Of a stretch of 46,432 bases of DNA, positions 15,882 to 25,149 are shown one piece after another. The stretch lies in assembly GCF_024808665.1 (NCBI RefSeq), contig NZ_JANUBZ010000022.1, positions 1 through 46,432 of the forward strand, in the 5' to 3' direction. The notes under the pieces are model-generated. The model was not told where the DNA came from and ran no database searches. It worked only from the letters and a program-made list of their open reading frames with translations. Both the position numbers and the translations under genes were made by a program. The DNA comes from Mucilaginibacter empetricola. GTDB lineage: Bacteria > Bacteroidota > Bacteroidia > Sphingobacteriales > Sphingobacteriaceae. Positions within the stretch are counted from its first letter, which is position 1. Each line of letters opens with the position of its first letter.

Positions 15882-16376
15882 CTATTTCTTAAGCTGATGC
15901 AACTCGGTTTTTAATTCTTTGATGTTTTCCTGCGCCTGTCTGTTTTCAAGGTAAAAATAAATGGAACATACTAAAAATACTTTCGCCAGGGCAAAAACTG
16001 TCCAAAATACCCATTTCCAGTTTTTATGGAGCCGCATATAGGTCGATTCCGCTTCAACTTCAATATACTGGCTTCCGGCTTTGTGGCGTTTGTAGTCGCC
16101 GCGATCGCGTTTTTGTTCAAATGTATCAGCTTCGGTATCCTCACGAAGGATGAGGCCGTTAATTTCCTGTTCAATTTTATCCCAGGTGCCGGGAGGTGGC
16201 TTAATGGCCATATGCTGCGCTACGCGTTCCATATCGGCCTCCAGTTGTTGCAATGCTGTGTTTATTTCGGGATACTGTGCCTTTAGATAAAGCAGTTCCT
16301 TAACCTCATCTGCTGATGCTGCTCCGATAACATAGGCTTCTAAAATACCGCTCTCAATATAATCCTGTATGGCCAT
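15882..16376 (-). CDS. Anti-sigma factor, single-pass membrane protein
   Basis: The 164-aa protein starts MAIQDYIESGILEAYVIGAA, very like the zinc-free anti-sigma domain of Bacteroidota RskA-type proteins. A cytoplasmic region with a PPPGTWDKIEQEI motif follows, then one membrane helix (about residues 122-144) and a short periplasmic coiled coil ending ELKTELHQLKK. It lacks the long periplasmic sensor domain of typical RskA proteins. The gene overlaps the upstream sigma gene by 23 bp, implying coupled translation and a sigma/anti-sigma pair. Confidence 0.78.
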   Translation of the reverse strand: MAIQDYIESGILEAYVIGAASADEVKELLYLKAQYPEINTALQQLEADMERVAQHMAIKPPPGTWDKIEQEINGLILREDTEADTFEQKRDRGDYKRHKAGSQYIEVEAESTYMRLHKNWKWVFWTVFALAKVFLVCSIYFYLENRQAQENIKELKTELHQLKK

Positions 16377-16848
16377 TGGCTTTCCTGATTAAGGTGAACG
16401 ATTCTTTTAGTATTTTCCTGATATCGTCTTCTGCTTTCTGCAGTTCAATAGCCAGCACGGTGATACTTTTACCGTGATAATGTAAACCACAAAAAACATG
16501 TTGTTGCTGGGGTGTCATTTGGCTTAGGTATTTGTTATTCTGGGTAGTCGCGCTGCCTGCATTAGCCGGTTCTACGGCGCAATCTTTAACCGTTTGATAA
16601 TAGGGTGCCAGTTTTTTGCGTGCCAGCTGCTGTAGCTGACTTAAGGTATTTAAACCACCTTGGCTATAACCGGCGGGTGTTTTTGCTGCGTCATTAAAAA
16701 CCTCAACAAGGTATTGTTCGGCAACATCCTTATCCTGTACTATCTCAAACAAATAGCCCAGTAACATTGCCCCGTATCTATCATATAAACTGCGTACAGA
16801 TAGTAACCGATCATCATCCCTTGTCTTTGCCAGTAAACGTGCACTCAT
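16354..16848 (-). CDS. Divergent ECF-type sigma factor
   Basis: This 164-aa protein shows a weak sigma-70 region 2 (RSLYDRYGAMLLGYLFEIVQDKDVAEQYLVEVF) and a region-4-like HTH (MTPQQQHVFCGLHYHGKSITVLAIELQKAEDDIRKIL). Region 2 is degenerate, so promoter melting may be weak or specialised. The ATG at 16848 is preferred over one 24 bp upstream because a TATATTTG -7 element lies at 16870-16877 and would overlap the longer form. The downstream gene is its likely membrane anti-sigma factor. The target regulon is unknown. Confidence 0.75.
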   Translation of the reverse strand: MSARLLAKTRDDDRLLSVRSLYDRYGAMLLGYLFEIVQDKDVAEQYLVEVFNDAAKTPAGYSQGGLNTLSQLQQLARKKLAPYYQTVKDCAVEPANAGSATTQNNKYLSQMTPQQQHVFCGLHYHGKSITVLAIELQKAEDDIRKILKESFTLIRKANGHTGLY

Positions 16849-16869
16849 AGCAACTAAACAGCGTTTTAT

Positions 16870-16877
16870 CAAATATA
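16870..16877 (-). promoter_or_regulatory. -7 element of the sigma/anti-sigma operon
   Basis: On the minus strand this reads TATATTTG, a full TANNTTTG match, with TTG 18 bp upstream as a -33-like box. It supports the shorter start of the sigma gene. Confidence 0.5.
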
Positions 16878-17059
16878 TTAATATTTCGAAGTAAACAACA
16901 GCTAAAATATGTTGGTTTTTAATTAAAGCTTTATTTCTTTGCTACGAAAATAAAAGTCAGGCCGCTTATAAAAAAACTGAACGGTATATTTAAATCGCAA
17001 ATTTTTCGTTGAGGTAGGCAGACTATTCACACTTTCGGGGTAAAAAATTATCTTTACAA

Positions 17060-17791
17060 ATGATCCGTAGTTTATCAATACTTTTTTGTTGTATTTGCTT
17101 TGCAGCGAGTTCACATGCGCAAACCGTTTTTAATGGCCGCGTGCTTGAAGATAAAACCCGCCTTTCTTTACGCAGTGTAATTGTGGAGAATTTAAGCAGC
17201 AAGCTCAGAGCCATTACCGGCGATGATGGTCGTTTCAGTATAGCCGCAAAAGTTGGCGATTTACTGGTATTCAAAAAATTCAGCTACGCACCCGATACAT
17301 TGCTGCTTACGGACATGCACGACAGGGAGATATTTTTGCAGCTGCAAACCACCATGCTAAAAGATGTTACCATCAGAGACAGCAGTGGGCGCACAGGGAT
17401 AGCAGAAAAAAATATGACTTATTATGATCCGCAGTATCATGGACAACTGGTGGTACCGCATCTGGATCGTAACAAGATGGAAGATGGCGGAGCCGTGTTT
17501 CGTATTCATTACTTTACCAAAGACGATAAAGACAAAAAGAAAGCCGCCGAAAAAGAAGAAGTCCGCGAGGTAAACGAAGAAATTATAAAAACATTTAGTG
17601 CCGATAACATTGGCAAATACGTGCCCTTAAAAGGCAAGGACATGGATAACTTTATTTTGCTCTATATTCCCGATGTAAAGGTATACAACAGCAAGGATTT
17701 TAACTTATTATCCTATTTAAACGATTGCTACCAAAAATGGCTCAAACTCAGTGACGATGAGCGCAAAGCCGGGCAATTATTTCAGCAGTAA
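17060..17791 (+). CDS. Secreted protein with carboxypeptidase-regulatory-like domain
   Basis: This 243-aa protein begins with a signal peptide (MIRSLSILFCCICFAASSHAQ). Residues about 22-95 form a CarboxypepD_reg-like beta sandwich: VFNGRVLEDKTRLSLRSVIVEN, then GDDGRFSI and a closing strand. The rest is hydrophilic and charged, with a KDDKDKKKAAEKEEVREVNEE stretch, and matches nothing recognised. Such domains often mediate surface or periplasmic contacts in Bacteroidota. It is divergent from the sigma operon, and control by that sigma factor is possible but unproven. Confidence 0.75.
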   Translation: MIRSLSILFCCICFAASSHAQTVFNGRVLEDKTRLSLRSVIVENLSSKLRAITGDDGRFSIAAKVGDLLVFKKFSYAPDTLLLTDMHDREIFLQLQTTMLKDVTIRDSSGRTGIAEKNMTYYDPQYHGQLVVPHLDRNKMEDGGAVFRIHYFTKDDKDKKKAAEKEEVREVNEEIIKTFSADNIGKYVPLKGKDMDNFILLYIPDVKVYNSKDFNLLSYLNDCYQKWLKLSDDERKAGQLFQQ

Positions 17792-17856
17792 TTCAGTTTG
17801 CAGTTGGCTATTTCCAGTTAGCAGTTAACAAGGTTGCATCATTAATCTCAATGATA

Positions 17857-18852
17857 TTACTTTTTATTAGCTGCTTTGATACTATCCTGTTTTGCTTTTT
17901 CTTTTTGTTTAAAGAAACCTTTTAGCAAAAAGTTATGTTGAGCCGCTTCCAGATCTTCATTAAGCTTAACCGAGCTTTGTTGCAGGTTGCTTAAAGTACT
18001 TTGAATTTGTGCAGCGCTTTTTGGGTCGTTCAACAAAACGCCTATTGCATTATCAGAGTTGTTGAGCTTGCTGCTGGCTTTGTTCAAATTATCAGTCATT
18101 ACCGATGCATTGTTTGCTGCTGCCTGTAATTGAATTATAGCACTCTTAATACGGCTAAAGGCTACTGTATCGGTTAATACTTTATCGGCAAAGCCGCCTT
18201 TAGTGTTCATTTTACCACTAAATTTATCTAATTCAACAGCTAAATGCGCAGCGCTGGTAGTTGCAGCTTGTAAATTACTCATTGACCTGCGCAGTTGTTC
18301 GCCCATCAGACTATCGGCCAATAAAGTGCCTACTGTGCCCTTTCCCTGCAAAATTTTATGGCTCAGTAATTTAAAATCGGTTGTTATGGCTAACAGGTTT
18401 TCGTTATTTTGTTGCAGCGTTTTAATCATGTCATCAGTCGAAGTCAGTTTTTCGGCCTGTAATACATCACCATCCTGCACAACTGGTGCCTGTGGACTAC
18501 CACCATCAATAACAATTATTTTGTTGCCGATAAAACCATCAGAACTAATACGTACTCCCGAATTGCGGTGAATATATTGCTGTGTAGCCTCATCAATCCG
18601 CATTTTTACATCAACCTTCGATATGCCTACAAACTTAATGCTGCTGATAGTGCCGACCTTAACGCCCGAAAACCACACATCGTTGCCCTTTTTAAGGCCC
18701 GATACATCGTCAAACACGGCGCTGATATGTATGTTTTTTTCGAAGCTTTTTTGCTGGCCCCCAAGCGTAAAAACACCCAGGATAAAGATTACAAGACCGA
18801 GTGATAAAAATATACCAACCGTTATTGCCTTTCTATTGTCTGCTGCTGCCAT
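17857..18852 (-). CDS. mlaD: MCE family lipid-transport protein (MlaD-like)
   Basis: The ATG at 18852 (MAAADNRKAITVGIFLSLGLVIF) is chosen because the longer frame would run back into the ATPase gene and lacks a sensible N-terminus. The 331-aa product has one N-terminal membrane helix (about residues 9-29), then an MCE domain (about 38-120: SAVFDDVSGLKKGNDVWFSGVKVGTI and GFIGNKIIVIDGG). A long helical tail follows with repeated Asn/Ala segments and a lysine-rich end. MCE proteins form hexameric rings that carry lipids between membranes. It is the last gene of an E-F-D-type operon, 22 bp after the ATPase. Confidence 0.88.
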   Translation of the reverse strand: MAAADNRKAITVGIFLSLGLVIFILGVFTLGGQQKSFEKNIHISAVFDDVSGLKKGNDVWFSGVKVGTISSIKFVGISKVDVKMRIDEATQQYIHRNSGVRISSDGFIGNKIIVIDGGSPQAPVVQDGDVLQAEKLTSTDDMIKTLQQNNENLLAITTDFKLLSHKILQGKGTVGTLLADSLMGEQLRRSMSNLQAATTSAAHLAVELDKFSGKMNTKGGFADKVLTDTVAFSRIKSAIIQLQAAANNASVMTDNLNKASSKLNNSDNAIGVLLNDPKSAAQIQSTLSNLQQSSVKLNEDLEAAQHNFLLKGFFKQKEKAKQDSIKAANKK

Positions 18853-18874
18853 AATATATATTGTAAGTAGTAAT

Positions 18875-19648
18875 CTATCGTATAAAATTGTAATCAAAAA
18901 ATGGTTTAACCCTTGGGTCATCCGTATCAAAAACCTCATCAAAAGTACCTGCCCGTTCAAATTTGCCGTCAAGCAGCATAGCTATGCGGTCGCCGGTTGC
19001 TTTAGCGCAGGTTAAATCGTGTGTTATGATAATGGATGATGTTTTGTAGCGCTGCTGCACTTCATTTATCAAATCGTTAATCTCAATACAGGTAATAGGG
19101 TCAAGGCCGGCTGTAGGCTCATCATACAGCATAATCTCAGGGTTCAGTATCAGTGTACGGGCAATACCTATCCTTTTACGCTGCCCGCCCGAAAGTTCAG
19201 ACGGCATCTGGTTGATGGTTTGCGAAAGCCCCACGGCATCCAACACGGTTTCAACAGCTAAGTCAATATCCTTGCGTGAAATACCCTTTCGGTTACGCAC
19301 CAGTGGAAATTCCAGGTTTTTACGCACTGTCATACTATCATACAAAGCACTGTTCTGAAAAGAGAAGCCAATTCTTATTCTTAACTCCTGTAGCGCTTTG
19401 TCGGTAATATTGGTTACTTCCTGCCCTAATACCTCAATAGTGCCATGATCGGGTGTTAAAAGGCCCGATATCAGCTTAATCAACACAGATTTACCAGTGC
19501 CCGAGCGGCCCAAAACCACCAGGTTTTCACCCTGGTACAAATCAAGATCGATACCCCTAAGCACAGCAAAATCTTCAAAGGATTTTTTTAACCCTCTTAT
19601 CCTTATTACTTCGTTAGTATAATCTATTTCAACTTTGGCTTTTTCCAT
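18875..19648 (-). CDS. mlaF: Lipid-transport ABC ATPase (MlaF-like)
   Basis: This 257-aa ABC ATPase carries Walker A GRSGTGKS (residues 47-54), signature LSGGQRKR (152-159) and Walker B LYDEPTAGLDP (174-184). The arginine-lysine after the signature and the overall pattern are typical of the MlaF/Ttg2A family. It powers the MlaE-type permease for phospholipid movement across the cell envelope. The permease gene ends 14 bp upstream and the MCE gene begins 22 bp downstream. Confidence 0.92.
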   Translation of the reverse strand: MEKAKVEIDYTNEVIRIRGLKKSFEDFAVLRGIDLDLYQGENLVVLGRSGTGKSVLIKLISGLLTPDHGTIEVLGQEVTNITDKALQELRIRIGFSFQNSALYDSMTVRKNLEFPLVRNRKGISRKDIDLAVETVLDAVGLSQTINQMPSELSGGQRKRIGIARTLILNPEIMLYDEPTAGLDPITCIEINDLINEVQQRYKTSSIIITHDLTCAKATGDRIAMLLDGKFERAGTFDEVFDTDDPRVKPFFDYNFIR

Positions 19649-19662
19649 ATGGTGCGCTGTTA

Positions 19663-20472
19663 TTAGCGAAAGTTGCTTGCTATTTGAACAATAATAATTT
19701 CCTCAATAAAAACCAAAAACATGGCTGTTACAACCGCGCCGTTAGCTGCTTTACCAACGCCCTCGGTGCCTTTGTTTGAATTATAGCCCTGATAGCAGCC
19801 AACAATGCCTATGGTAAACCCAAATACTATAGATTTTATTAATGATGCCGTAAAATCAAGGTAAACAAGAGGCTGAAAAACCTGCTGCATAAATGAAGTA
19901 TAGCTGGTTCCCTCATTGGTTGCCACATTTACGTAGCCGCCCAACAGGCCGATAAACGCAGTATAAGTAGCCAAAATGGGTATAGTAATAGTAGTAGCCA
20001 GTACCCGTGTACAAACCAAAAATTTAAAAGGTTTGGTGCCCGATACCTCCATAGCGTCAATTTGCTCGGTTACCCGCATAGAGCCCAGTTCGGCGCCAAT
20101 GCTTGATCCAACCTTGCCCGAAGCAATCAACGCTGTTACCAAGGGCGCAAGCGCTCTCATGATGGCAATAGATACCAGCGACGGTAGCCACGAAGTAGCA
20201 CCAAATGTTACCAGCGAAGGGCGTGATTGCTTAGTGAATATTAACCCTACAATAAAGCCTGTTACTGTAATTAACGTAAAAGACCGTACGCCCACGTCAA
20301 AACATTGCTTTACTATTTCTTTTAACTCAAAAGGTGGCACAAATGCCTCTTTAAAGAAACGGATGATGAATAAATGAATCCTGTAAACCTCAGCAAAAAA
20401 GTTATTTAGCTTCCGTTTAAAGGTTGAACGTTTTTTTAATTCAGGATTTATTGGGTCTGTTACTGAATCCAT
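19663..20472 (-). CDS. mlaE: MlaE family lipid ABC permease
   Basis: The 269-aa protein has about five to six hydrophobic segments and the MlaE/YrbE signatures: an amphipathic entry helix near 30-70, then ALAPLVTALIASGKVGSSIGAELGSMRVTEQIDAMEVSG, which is highly conserved. It is the first gene of the Mla-type operon and pairs with the following ATPase. Its start is unambiguous. No MlaB, MlaC or MlaA gene is nearby, which fits the shorter Bacteroidota version of the system. Confidence 0.92.
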   Translation of the reverse strand: MDSVTDPINPELKKRSTFKRKLNNFFAEVYRIHLFIIRFFKEAFVPPFELKEIVKQCFDVGVRSFTLITVTGFIVGLIFTKQSRPSLVTFGATSWLPSLVSIAIMRALAPLVTALIASGKVGSSIGAELGSMRVTEQIDAMEVSGTKPFKFLVCTRVLATTITIPILATYTAFIGLLGGYVNVATNEGTSYTSFMQQVFQPLVYLDFTASLIKSIVFGFTIGIVGCYQGYNSNKGTEGVGKAANGAVVTAMFLVFIEEIIIVQIASNFR

Positions 20473-20973
20473 TAATCTTTTTTAAATATTACTAGCAATT
20501 TGCATACTACAAATATATCGGCTGGTTGTTTGCCAATGCGTCTTGTTATATCTGCCTCCAAAAAAGGACGGCAAAGCTGCAAACTTTTTAAATCATTTTG
20601 TAATCATCAAATACTTGTTTCAACTTGCAATAAAAGTATCATTAATCAAAAATACAATTTGTTGATTTTGAATTAATTAGATGTGTATTAGTTTAGTTAT
20701 TGTTAATTTTCAATTACGAATTGTAAAAATAATATTATATCTTGCTTGTAGTTAGCAGCTATTTTTGACTGTTCACCAATTGTAACCTGATTTCATTATT
20801 GTAACCAATCATATTGTATTGTTTGCGATACTGCCGCAACATAAAACTTTTATAATCTGCGCAAAAATGGAATATTATTTCAATTACAATTTGAACTTAT
20901 TGTAAAGTTTTTGCGTCGCAAACCTAAGTTATATTGATCTAAATAATTGATGCCCGTGCTAAAAAATACATCC
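20473..20973. promoter_or_regulatory. Divergent control region between the mla operon and the hybrid sensor
   Basis: About 500 bp of AT-rich sequence without a gene. It contains two copies of ATTGTAACC (20779-20787 and 20798-20806), 19 bp apart start to start, about two helical turns. The same nonamer occurs again at 25376-25384, before susC. These could be binding sites for the sensor's DNA-binding domain. No T-run terminator is seen. Confidence 0.4.
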
Positions 20974-23900
20974 ATGAAATGTAAAATTTTGATAATCTGC
21001 TTTTTAATGCTGTTTAGCCACAGTTTTTTGAAAGCGCAGAGTAATCAGTTTCAGTTTTCACATCTGGATATAAGCAACGGATTATCTCATAACGAGGTAA
21101 CATCCATGTTGAAAGATAGCCGGGGTTTTATGTGGTTTGGCACCTTATCGGGCTTAAACAGATACGATGGCTATAAATTCAAAATTTTTAAGCATGCTGT
21201 GAGCGATACCACCTCGCTCGATGATGATTATATTGTTAGTATTGCCGAAGGGCCGGAAAATAAGTTATGGATTGAAACCCGCAATGGTTTTAATATCTAT
21301 GATCCCGCAACGGAAAAATTCAGTCATAATATTTTCGGCTACTTAAAGTCTTTGTCTATTATCATTCCTACAAGATATATCACCGTTATAAAGAAAGACC
21401 ATTCGGGAAATTTTTGGTTTTTACATTTGATAGCCGGTATTTATAAATACAATCCGCAAACCGGCAAAACCATTCATATTACCCATTCCACTGCCGATAC
21501 ATCCTCTATCTGCTCTAATTCGGTTTCTGATTTGGCCGAGGATTCAAAAGGCAATATCTGGCTCACTTATCATAGTGGTGTATTGGAACGTTTAAACCCC
21601 AACACCCTGCGTGTAACTTATCGTGCCGGTATGTTTAATAAATTGCCTGCCGAAATAAATGCATCGTATAAACTATACATAGATAAGCAGGACGCTATTT
21701 GGTCGTTTGTTCCAACTTTTTCGGCCGGGGTTAATTATGTGAACTTTAACCAGCACATATTTAAGCATATTGACAAAGGGAATGACCAGCTACATTTAAA
21801 TACCGACGTAGTATCGAGCGTAATTCAGGATGATAAGAACAGGATGTGGATAGCTACGGATCACGGTGGTGTTAACATATTAAACAAACAGGACTTTAAA
21901 ATTGAATACCTGTTAAACCGCGAAGATGACAACAAAACCATAGGTCAAAACAGCATCACCCTGATGTACAAGGATAATACCGGCATTATTTGGGTTGGGA
22001 CTTATAAAAAGGGAGTAGGATATTATCACGAAAGCATTATTAAGTTCCCACTTTATACCCATCACCTGGCCGATCCGGTATCTGACGCTAAAAGCTTAAG
22101 CTTTAGTGATGTAAACAGTTTTGCCGAAGATAAACTGGGTAATTTATGGATAGGCACCAATGGAGGTGGCCTGGTTTATTTCGATCGCAAAAACAATACG
22201 TTTAAAAAATATCTGCATGACCCTAATAATCCCAACAGCTTAACCAATAACGTAGTAGTATGCATGTATATTGATCATGCGCAAAAGCTTTGGATTGGGA
22301 CCTATTTTGGAGGCCTGGATAGTTTTGATGGAAAAACATTTACACATTATAAACACAATGAAGCCCAGCCCGGCAGTATTTCTGAAGACCGGATCTGCGC
22401 CATTACCGAAGATGCCGAGCATCATTTATTGGTGGGTACTTTGTCGGTAGGGTTTAATGTGATGGATAGTAAAACTCAAACTTTTACACGTTACGTGTAC
22501 AACCAGAATGACAATGCCATTCACTCCAACTATGTAAGTCGGATGCTGGTAGACCAGTTTCAGAATTTATGGGTGGTAACCTCCTATGGGGTTGATGTTT
22601 TGCTGAAAAAAACGCATCGGTTTATACATTATATACATGATGAAAAAAATCCGAACAGCCTCATCAATAACAACACCAATAATATAATGGAGGATAGCCG
22701 GGGAATGATTTGGATAAGTACCCGCGAAGGCCTCAGTGTTTTTGATTATAAAACCGGCAAATTTACCAATATCAATAAACAGGATGGCCTGCCCGATAAT
22801 ACCGTTATTGATATTCAGCAATATGATGATAAAAACGTTTGGGTAAGTACGCCAAACGGTTTATCAAACATTGTTGTTGACCGCAGCAATCCTAACGACC
22901 TCAAGTTTAAATTCATCAATTATAACCAAACTGAGGGATTACAGGGTTTGGAGTTTACCGAGAACTCGTCGTTTAAAACCCGCGAAGGCGAGCTGATATT
23001 TGGCGGTGGCAACGGTTTTAATATTTTTAAACCGGCCAATATCCGCAGTAATAAAAATGTACCACAGCTGGTGTTTACCGATTTTCAGGTATTTAACCAA
23101 AGTTTAGCTGTTGGCGAAAAGGTAAATGGGAGAGTAATATTGCCAACGTCTATCACAGGTTTAAAATCATTAACTTTAAAATATAACGATAACGTGTTTT
23201 CGTTTGAGTTTGCAGCCCTCAACTATTTTAACCCTGATAAGGTTAAATATCAATACATGATGGTAGGTTTTGATAAAGGCTGGATAGATGCTGATAATAA
23301 GATCAGAAGAGCCACCTATACTAATCTTGATCCGGGAGGTTACGTTTTTAAGGTAAGAGCCAGCAAAAACGATAAATGGGAGAATAAAGAGCTTACAATT
23401 AACATCGACATATTGCCTCCGTTTTGGAAAACCACCTGGGCCTATATGCTGTATGGGGTAATTATTGTAGGGTCATTGTTTTATTTCCGCAGAAGAGGAA
23501 TTGAAAAGTTGCGGACACAATTTTCTATTGAAAAGGAGCGCGAAGAAGCCCAGCGTATGCACGAGCTCGACTTAATGAAGATTAAATTCTTTACCAACGT
23601 TAGCCACGAGTTCCGTACGCCTTTATCGCTGATTATGGCACCGGTGGATAGACTTTTGAAACAAATTGGCGAGCCAGATACGCAGCGGCAGCTACAGTTG
23701 GTTAACCGCAATGCCAAGCGGTTGCTCAACCTGGTAAACCAGTTGCTGGATTTTAGAAGAATGGAATACCAGGAACTGAAACTGCACGAAAAGAACGGCA
23801 ACATTATAGCCTTTATAAAGGAGCTCTCCTACGCGTTTACTGATGTGGCGGATCAAAAGCATATCCATTTTATTTTTGACTCAGAAATAGACGAATATTA

Positions 23901-25149
23901 TACAGGCTTTGATCATGATAAAATTGAGCGGATAATGTTCAATTTGCTTTCAAACGCTTATAAATTTACACCAGAAGGCGGCCAGGTGAGTGTATTGCTT
24001 AACCAGATTGACGATGTGGAAACCGGGTTGCAGCAATTAGAGATACGGGTAATAGACACAGGCATAGGCATAGCTGCTGATAAACGCGAACGGATATTTG
24101 ATCCCTTTTTTCAGAATGATATTCCGGGATCTATGCTTAACCAGGGGAGTGGCATAGGCCTTTCTATAACCCGTGAATTTGTTAAGCTGCATAACGGCGA
24201 AATTTTTGTGGAGAGTGAATTTAACGAGGGTAGCTGCTTCACCGTACTGTTGCCGTTGGTTAAAGTAGATAAAAACCTGTTTACCGATACCTTATTACAG
24301 TTGGATCACTCTGCCTCGTTTTTACAGGTTGATGAACAGCCTAAAAATGGCGCTCAGAAAGAAGCCAAAGACCTTAAAAAACCCACTATACTGCTGGTTG
24401 AAGATAATGATGATTTCAGGTTTTATATTAAGGATAACTTAAAGGCATCATTTAATATAATTGAAGCCGAAAACGGCAAAAAAGGATGGCAAAAGGCGTT
24501 GGCGCAACACCCTAACTTAATTGTAAGCGACATCAGCATGCCCGAAATGAATGGTATCGACCTCTGCATGAAAATTAAGGGCGATAAACGGACATCGCAT
24601 ATCCCGGTAATATTATTGACTGCTTTGGTAGGCGAAGATCAGCAACTGAAGGGGTTAGAAACCGGGGCAAGCGATTATATGACTAAACCTTTTAATTTCG
24701 AGATACTACAGTCGAAAATAAAGAATATTCTTAGTCAGCAGGAAAGTATGCGCAAAACCTACCAGAAACAGGTGGAGGCGGTGCCTACCGAAATGCATGT
24801 CGAGTCGCCGGATGAAGCTTTTATAAAAAAGGTTTTGCTGTTAATTGATAACAATATATCCAACCCTAATTTTTCTGTTGAAGAATTGAGCAGCGAGGTA
24901 TTTGTAAGTAGATACACCCTGTACAAAAAAATACTGGCTATGACGGGTAAAACCCCCAATGAACTGGTACGGTCCATGCGCTTAAAACGCGCGGCACAAT
25001 TACTGGAGACCGGGCATTTAACTATATCGCAGATCTGCCATAAGGTTGGCTTTAAGAGCCAGAAATACTTTGTTAAAACCTTTAAATCCGAATTTAATAC
25101 TATCCCATCCAAATACCTGGAAAGTACCAACGAAGAAGTTGAGGAATAG
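20974..25149 (+). CDS. Hybrid two-component system sensor/regulator (HTCS) of the polysaccharide locus
   Basis: The ATG at 20974 gives a clean signal peptide (MKCKILIICFLMLFSHSFLKAQ), so it is preferred over starts up to 27 bp upstream. The 1391-aa protein has two periplasmic Reg_prop beta-propellers (about residues 25-730, many MWFG/IWIGT-type turns) and a Y_Y_Y domain (about 740-815). A membrane helix (about 819-841) follows. The kinase has H878 in NVSHEFRTPLS, an N-box NLLSNAYKFTPEGG and DTGIGIAADKRERIFDPFF. The receiver has D1186 in SDISMPEMNG, and an AraC HTH closes the protein. HTCS proteins bind a glycan breakdown product in the periplasm and activate the linked susC/susD genes. Confidence 0.95.
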   Translation: MKCKILIICFLMLFSHSFLKAQSNQFQFSHLDISNGLSHNEVTSMLKDSRGFMWFGTLSGLNRYDGYKFKIFKHAVSDTTSLDDDYIVSIAEGPENKLWIETRNGFNIYDPATEKFSHNIFGYLKSLSIIIPTRYITVIKKDHSGNFWFLHLIAGIYKYNPQTGKTIHITHSTADTSSICSNSVSDLAEDSKGNIWLTYHSGVLERLNPNTLRVTYRAGMFNKLPAEINASYKLYIDKQDAIWSFVPTFSAGVNYVNFNQHIFKHIDKGNDQLHLNTDVVSSVIQDDKNRMWIATDHGGVNILNKQDFKIEYLLNREDDNKTIGQNSITLMYKDNTGIIWVGTYKKGVGYYHESIIKFPLYTHHLADPVSDAKSLSFSDVNSFAEDKLGNLWIGTNGGGLVYFDRKNNTFKKYLHDPNNPNSLTNNVVVCMYIDHAQKLWIGTYFGGLDSFDGKTFTHYKHNEAQPGSISEDRICAITEDAEHHLLVGTLSVGFNVMDSKTQTFTRYVYNQNDNAIHSNYVSRMLVDQFQNLWVVTSYGVDVLLKKTHRFIHYIHDEKNPNSLINNNTNNIMEDSRGMIWISTREGLSVFDYKTGKFTNINKQDGLPDNTVIDIQQYDDKNVWVSTPNGLSNIVVDRSNPNDLKFKFINYNQTEGLQGLEFTENSSFKTREGELIFGGGNGFNIFKPANIRSNKNVPQLVFTDFQVFNQSLAVGEKVNGRVILPTSITGLKSLTLKYNDNVFSFEFAALNYFNPDKVKYQYMMVGFDKGWIDADNKIRRATYTNLDPGGYVFKVRASKNDKWENKELTINIDILPPFWKTTWAYMLYGVIIVGSLFYFRRRGIEKLRTQFSIEKEREEAQRMHELDLMKIKFFTNVSHEFRTPLSLIMAPVDRLLKQIGEPDTQRQLQLVNRNAKRLLNLVNQLLDFRRMEYQELKLHEKNGNIIAFIKELSYAFTDVADQKHIHFIFDSEIDEYYTGFDHDKIERIMFNLLSNAYKFTPEGGQVSVLLNQIDDVETGLQQLEIRVIDTGIGIAADKRERIFDPFFQNDIPGSMLNQGSGIGLSITREFVKLHNGEIFVESEFNEGSCFTVLLPLVKVDKNLFTDTLLQLDHSASFLQVDEQPKNGAQKEAKDLKKPTILLVEDNDDFRFYIKDNLKASFNIIEAENGKKGWQKALAQHPNLIVSDISMPEMNGIDLCMKIKGDKRTSHIPVILLTALVGEDQQLKGLETGASDYMTKPFNFEILQSKIKNILSQQESMRKTYQKQVEAVPTEMHVESPDEAFIKKVLLLIDNNISNPNFSVEELSSEVFVSRYTLYKKILAMTGKTPNELVRSMRLKRAAQLLETGHLTISQICHKVGFKSQKYFVKTFKSEFNTIPSKYLESTNEEVEE

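Noticed and set aside
18853..18972. N-terminal extension of the MCE protein
   Set aside because: It would overlap the ATPase gene by 98 bp and places 40 odd residues before the membrane helix; the ATG at 18852 fits the family.
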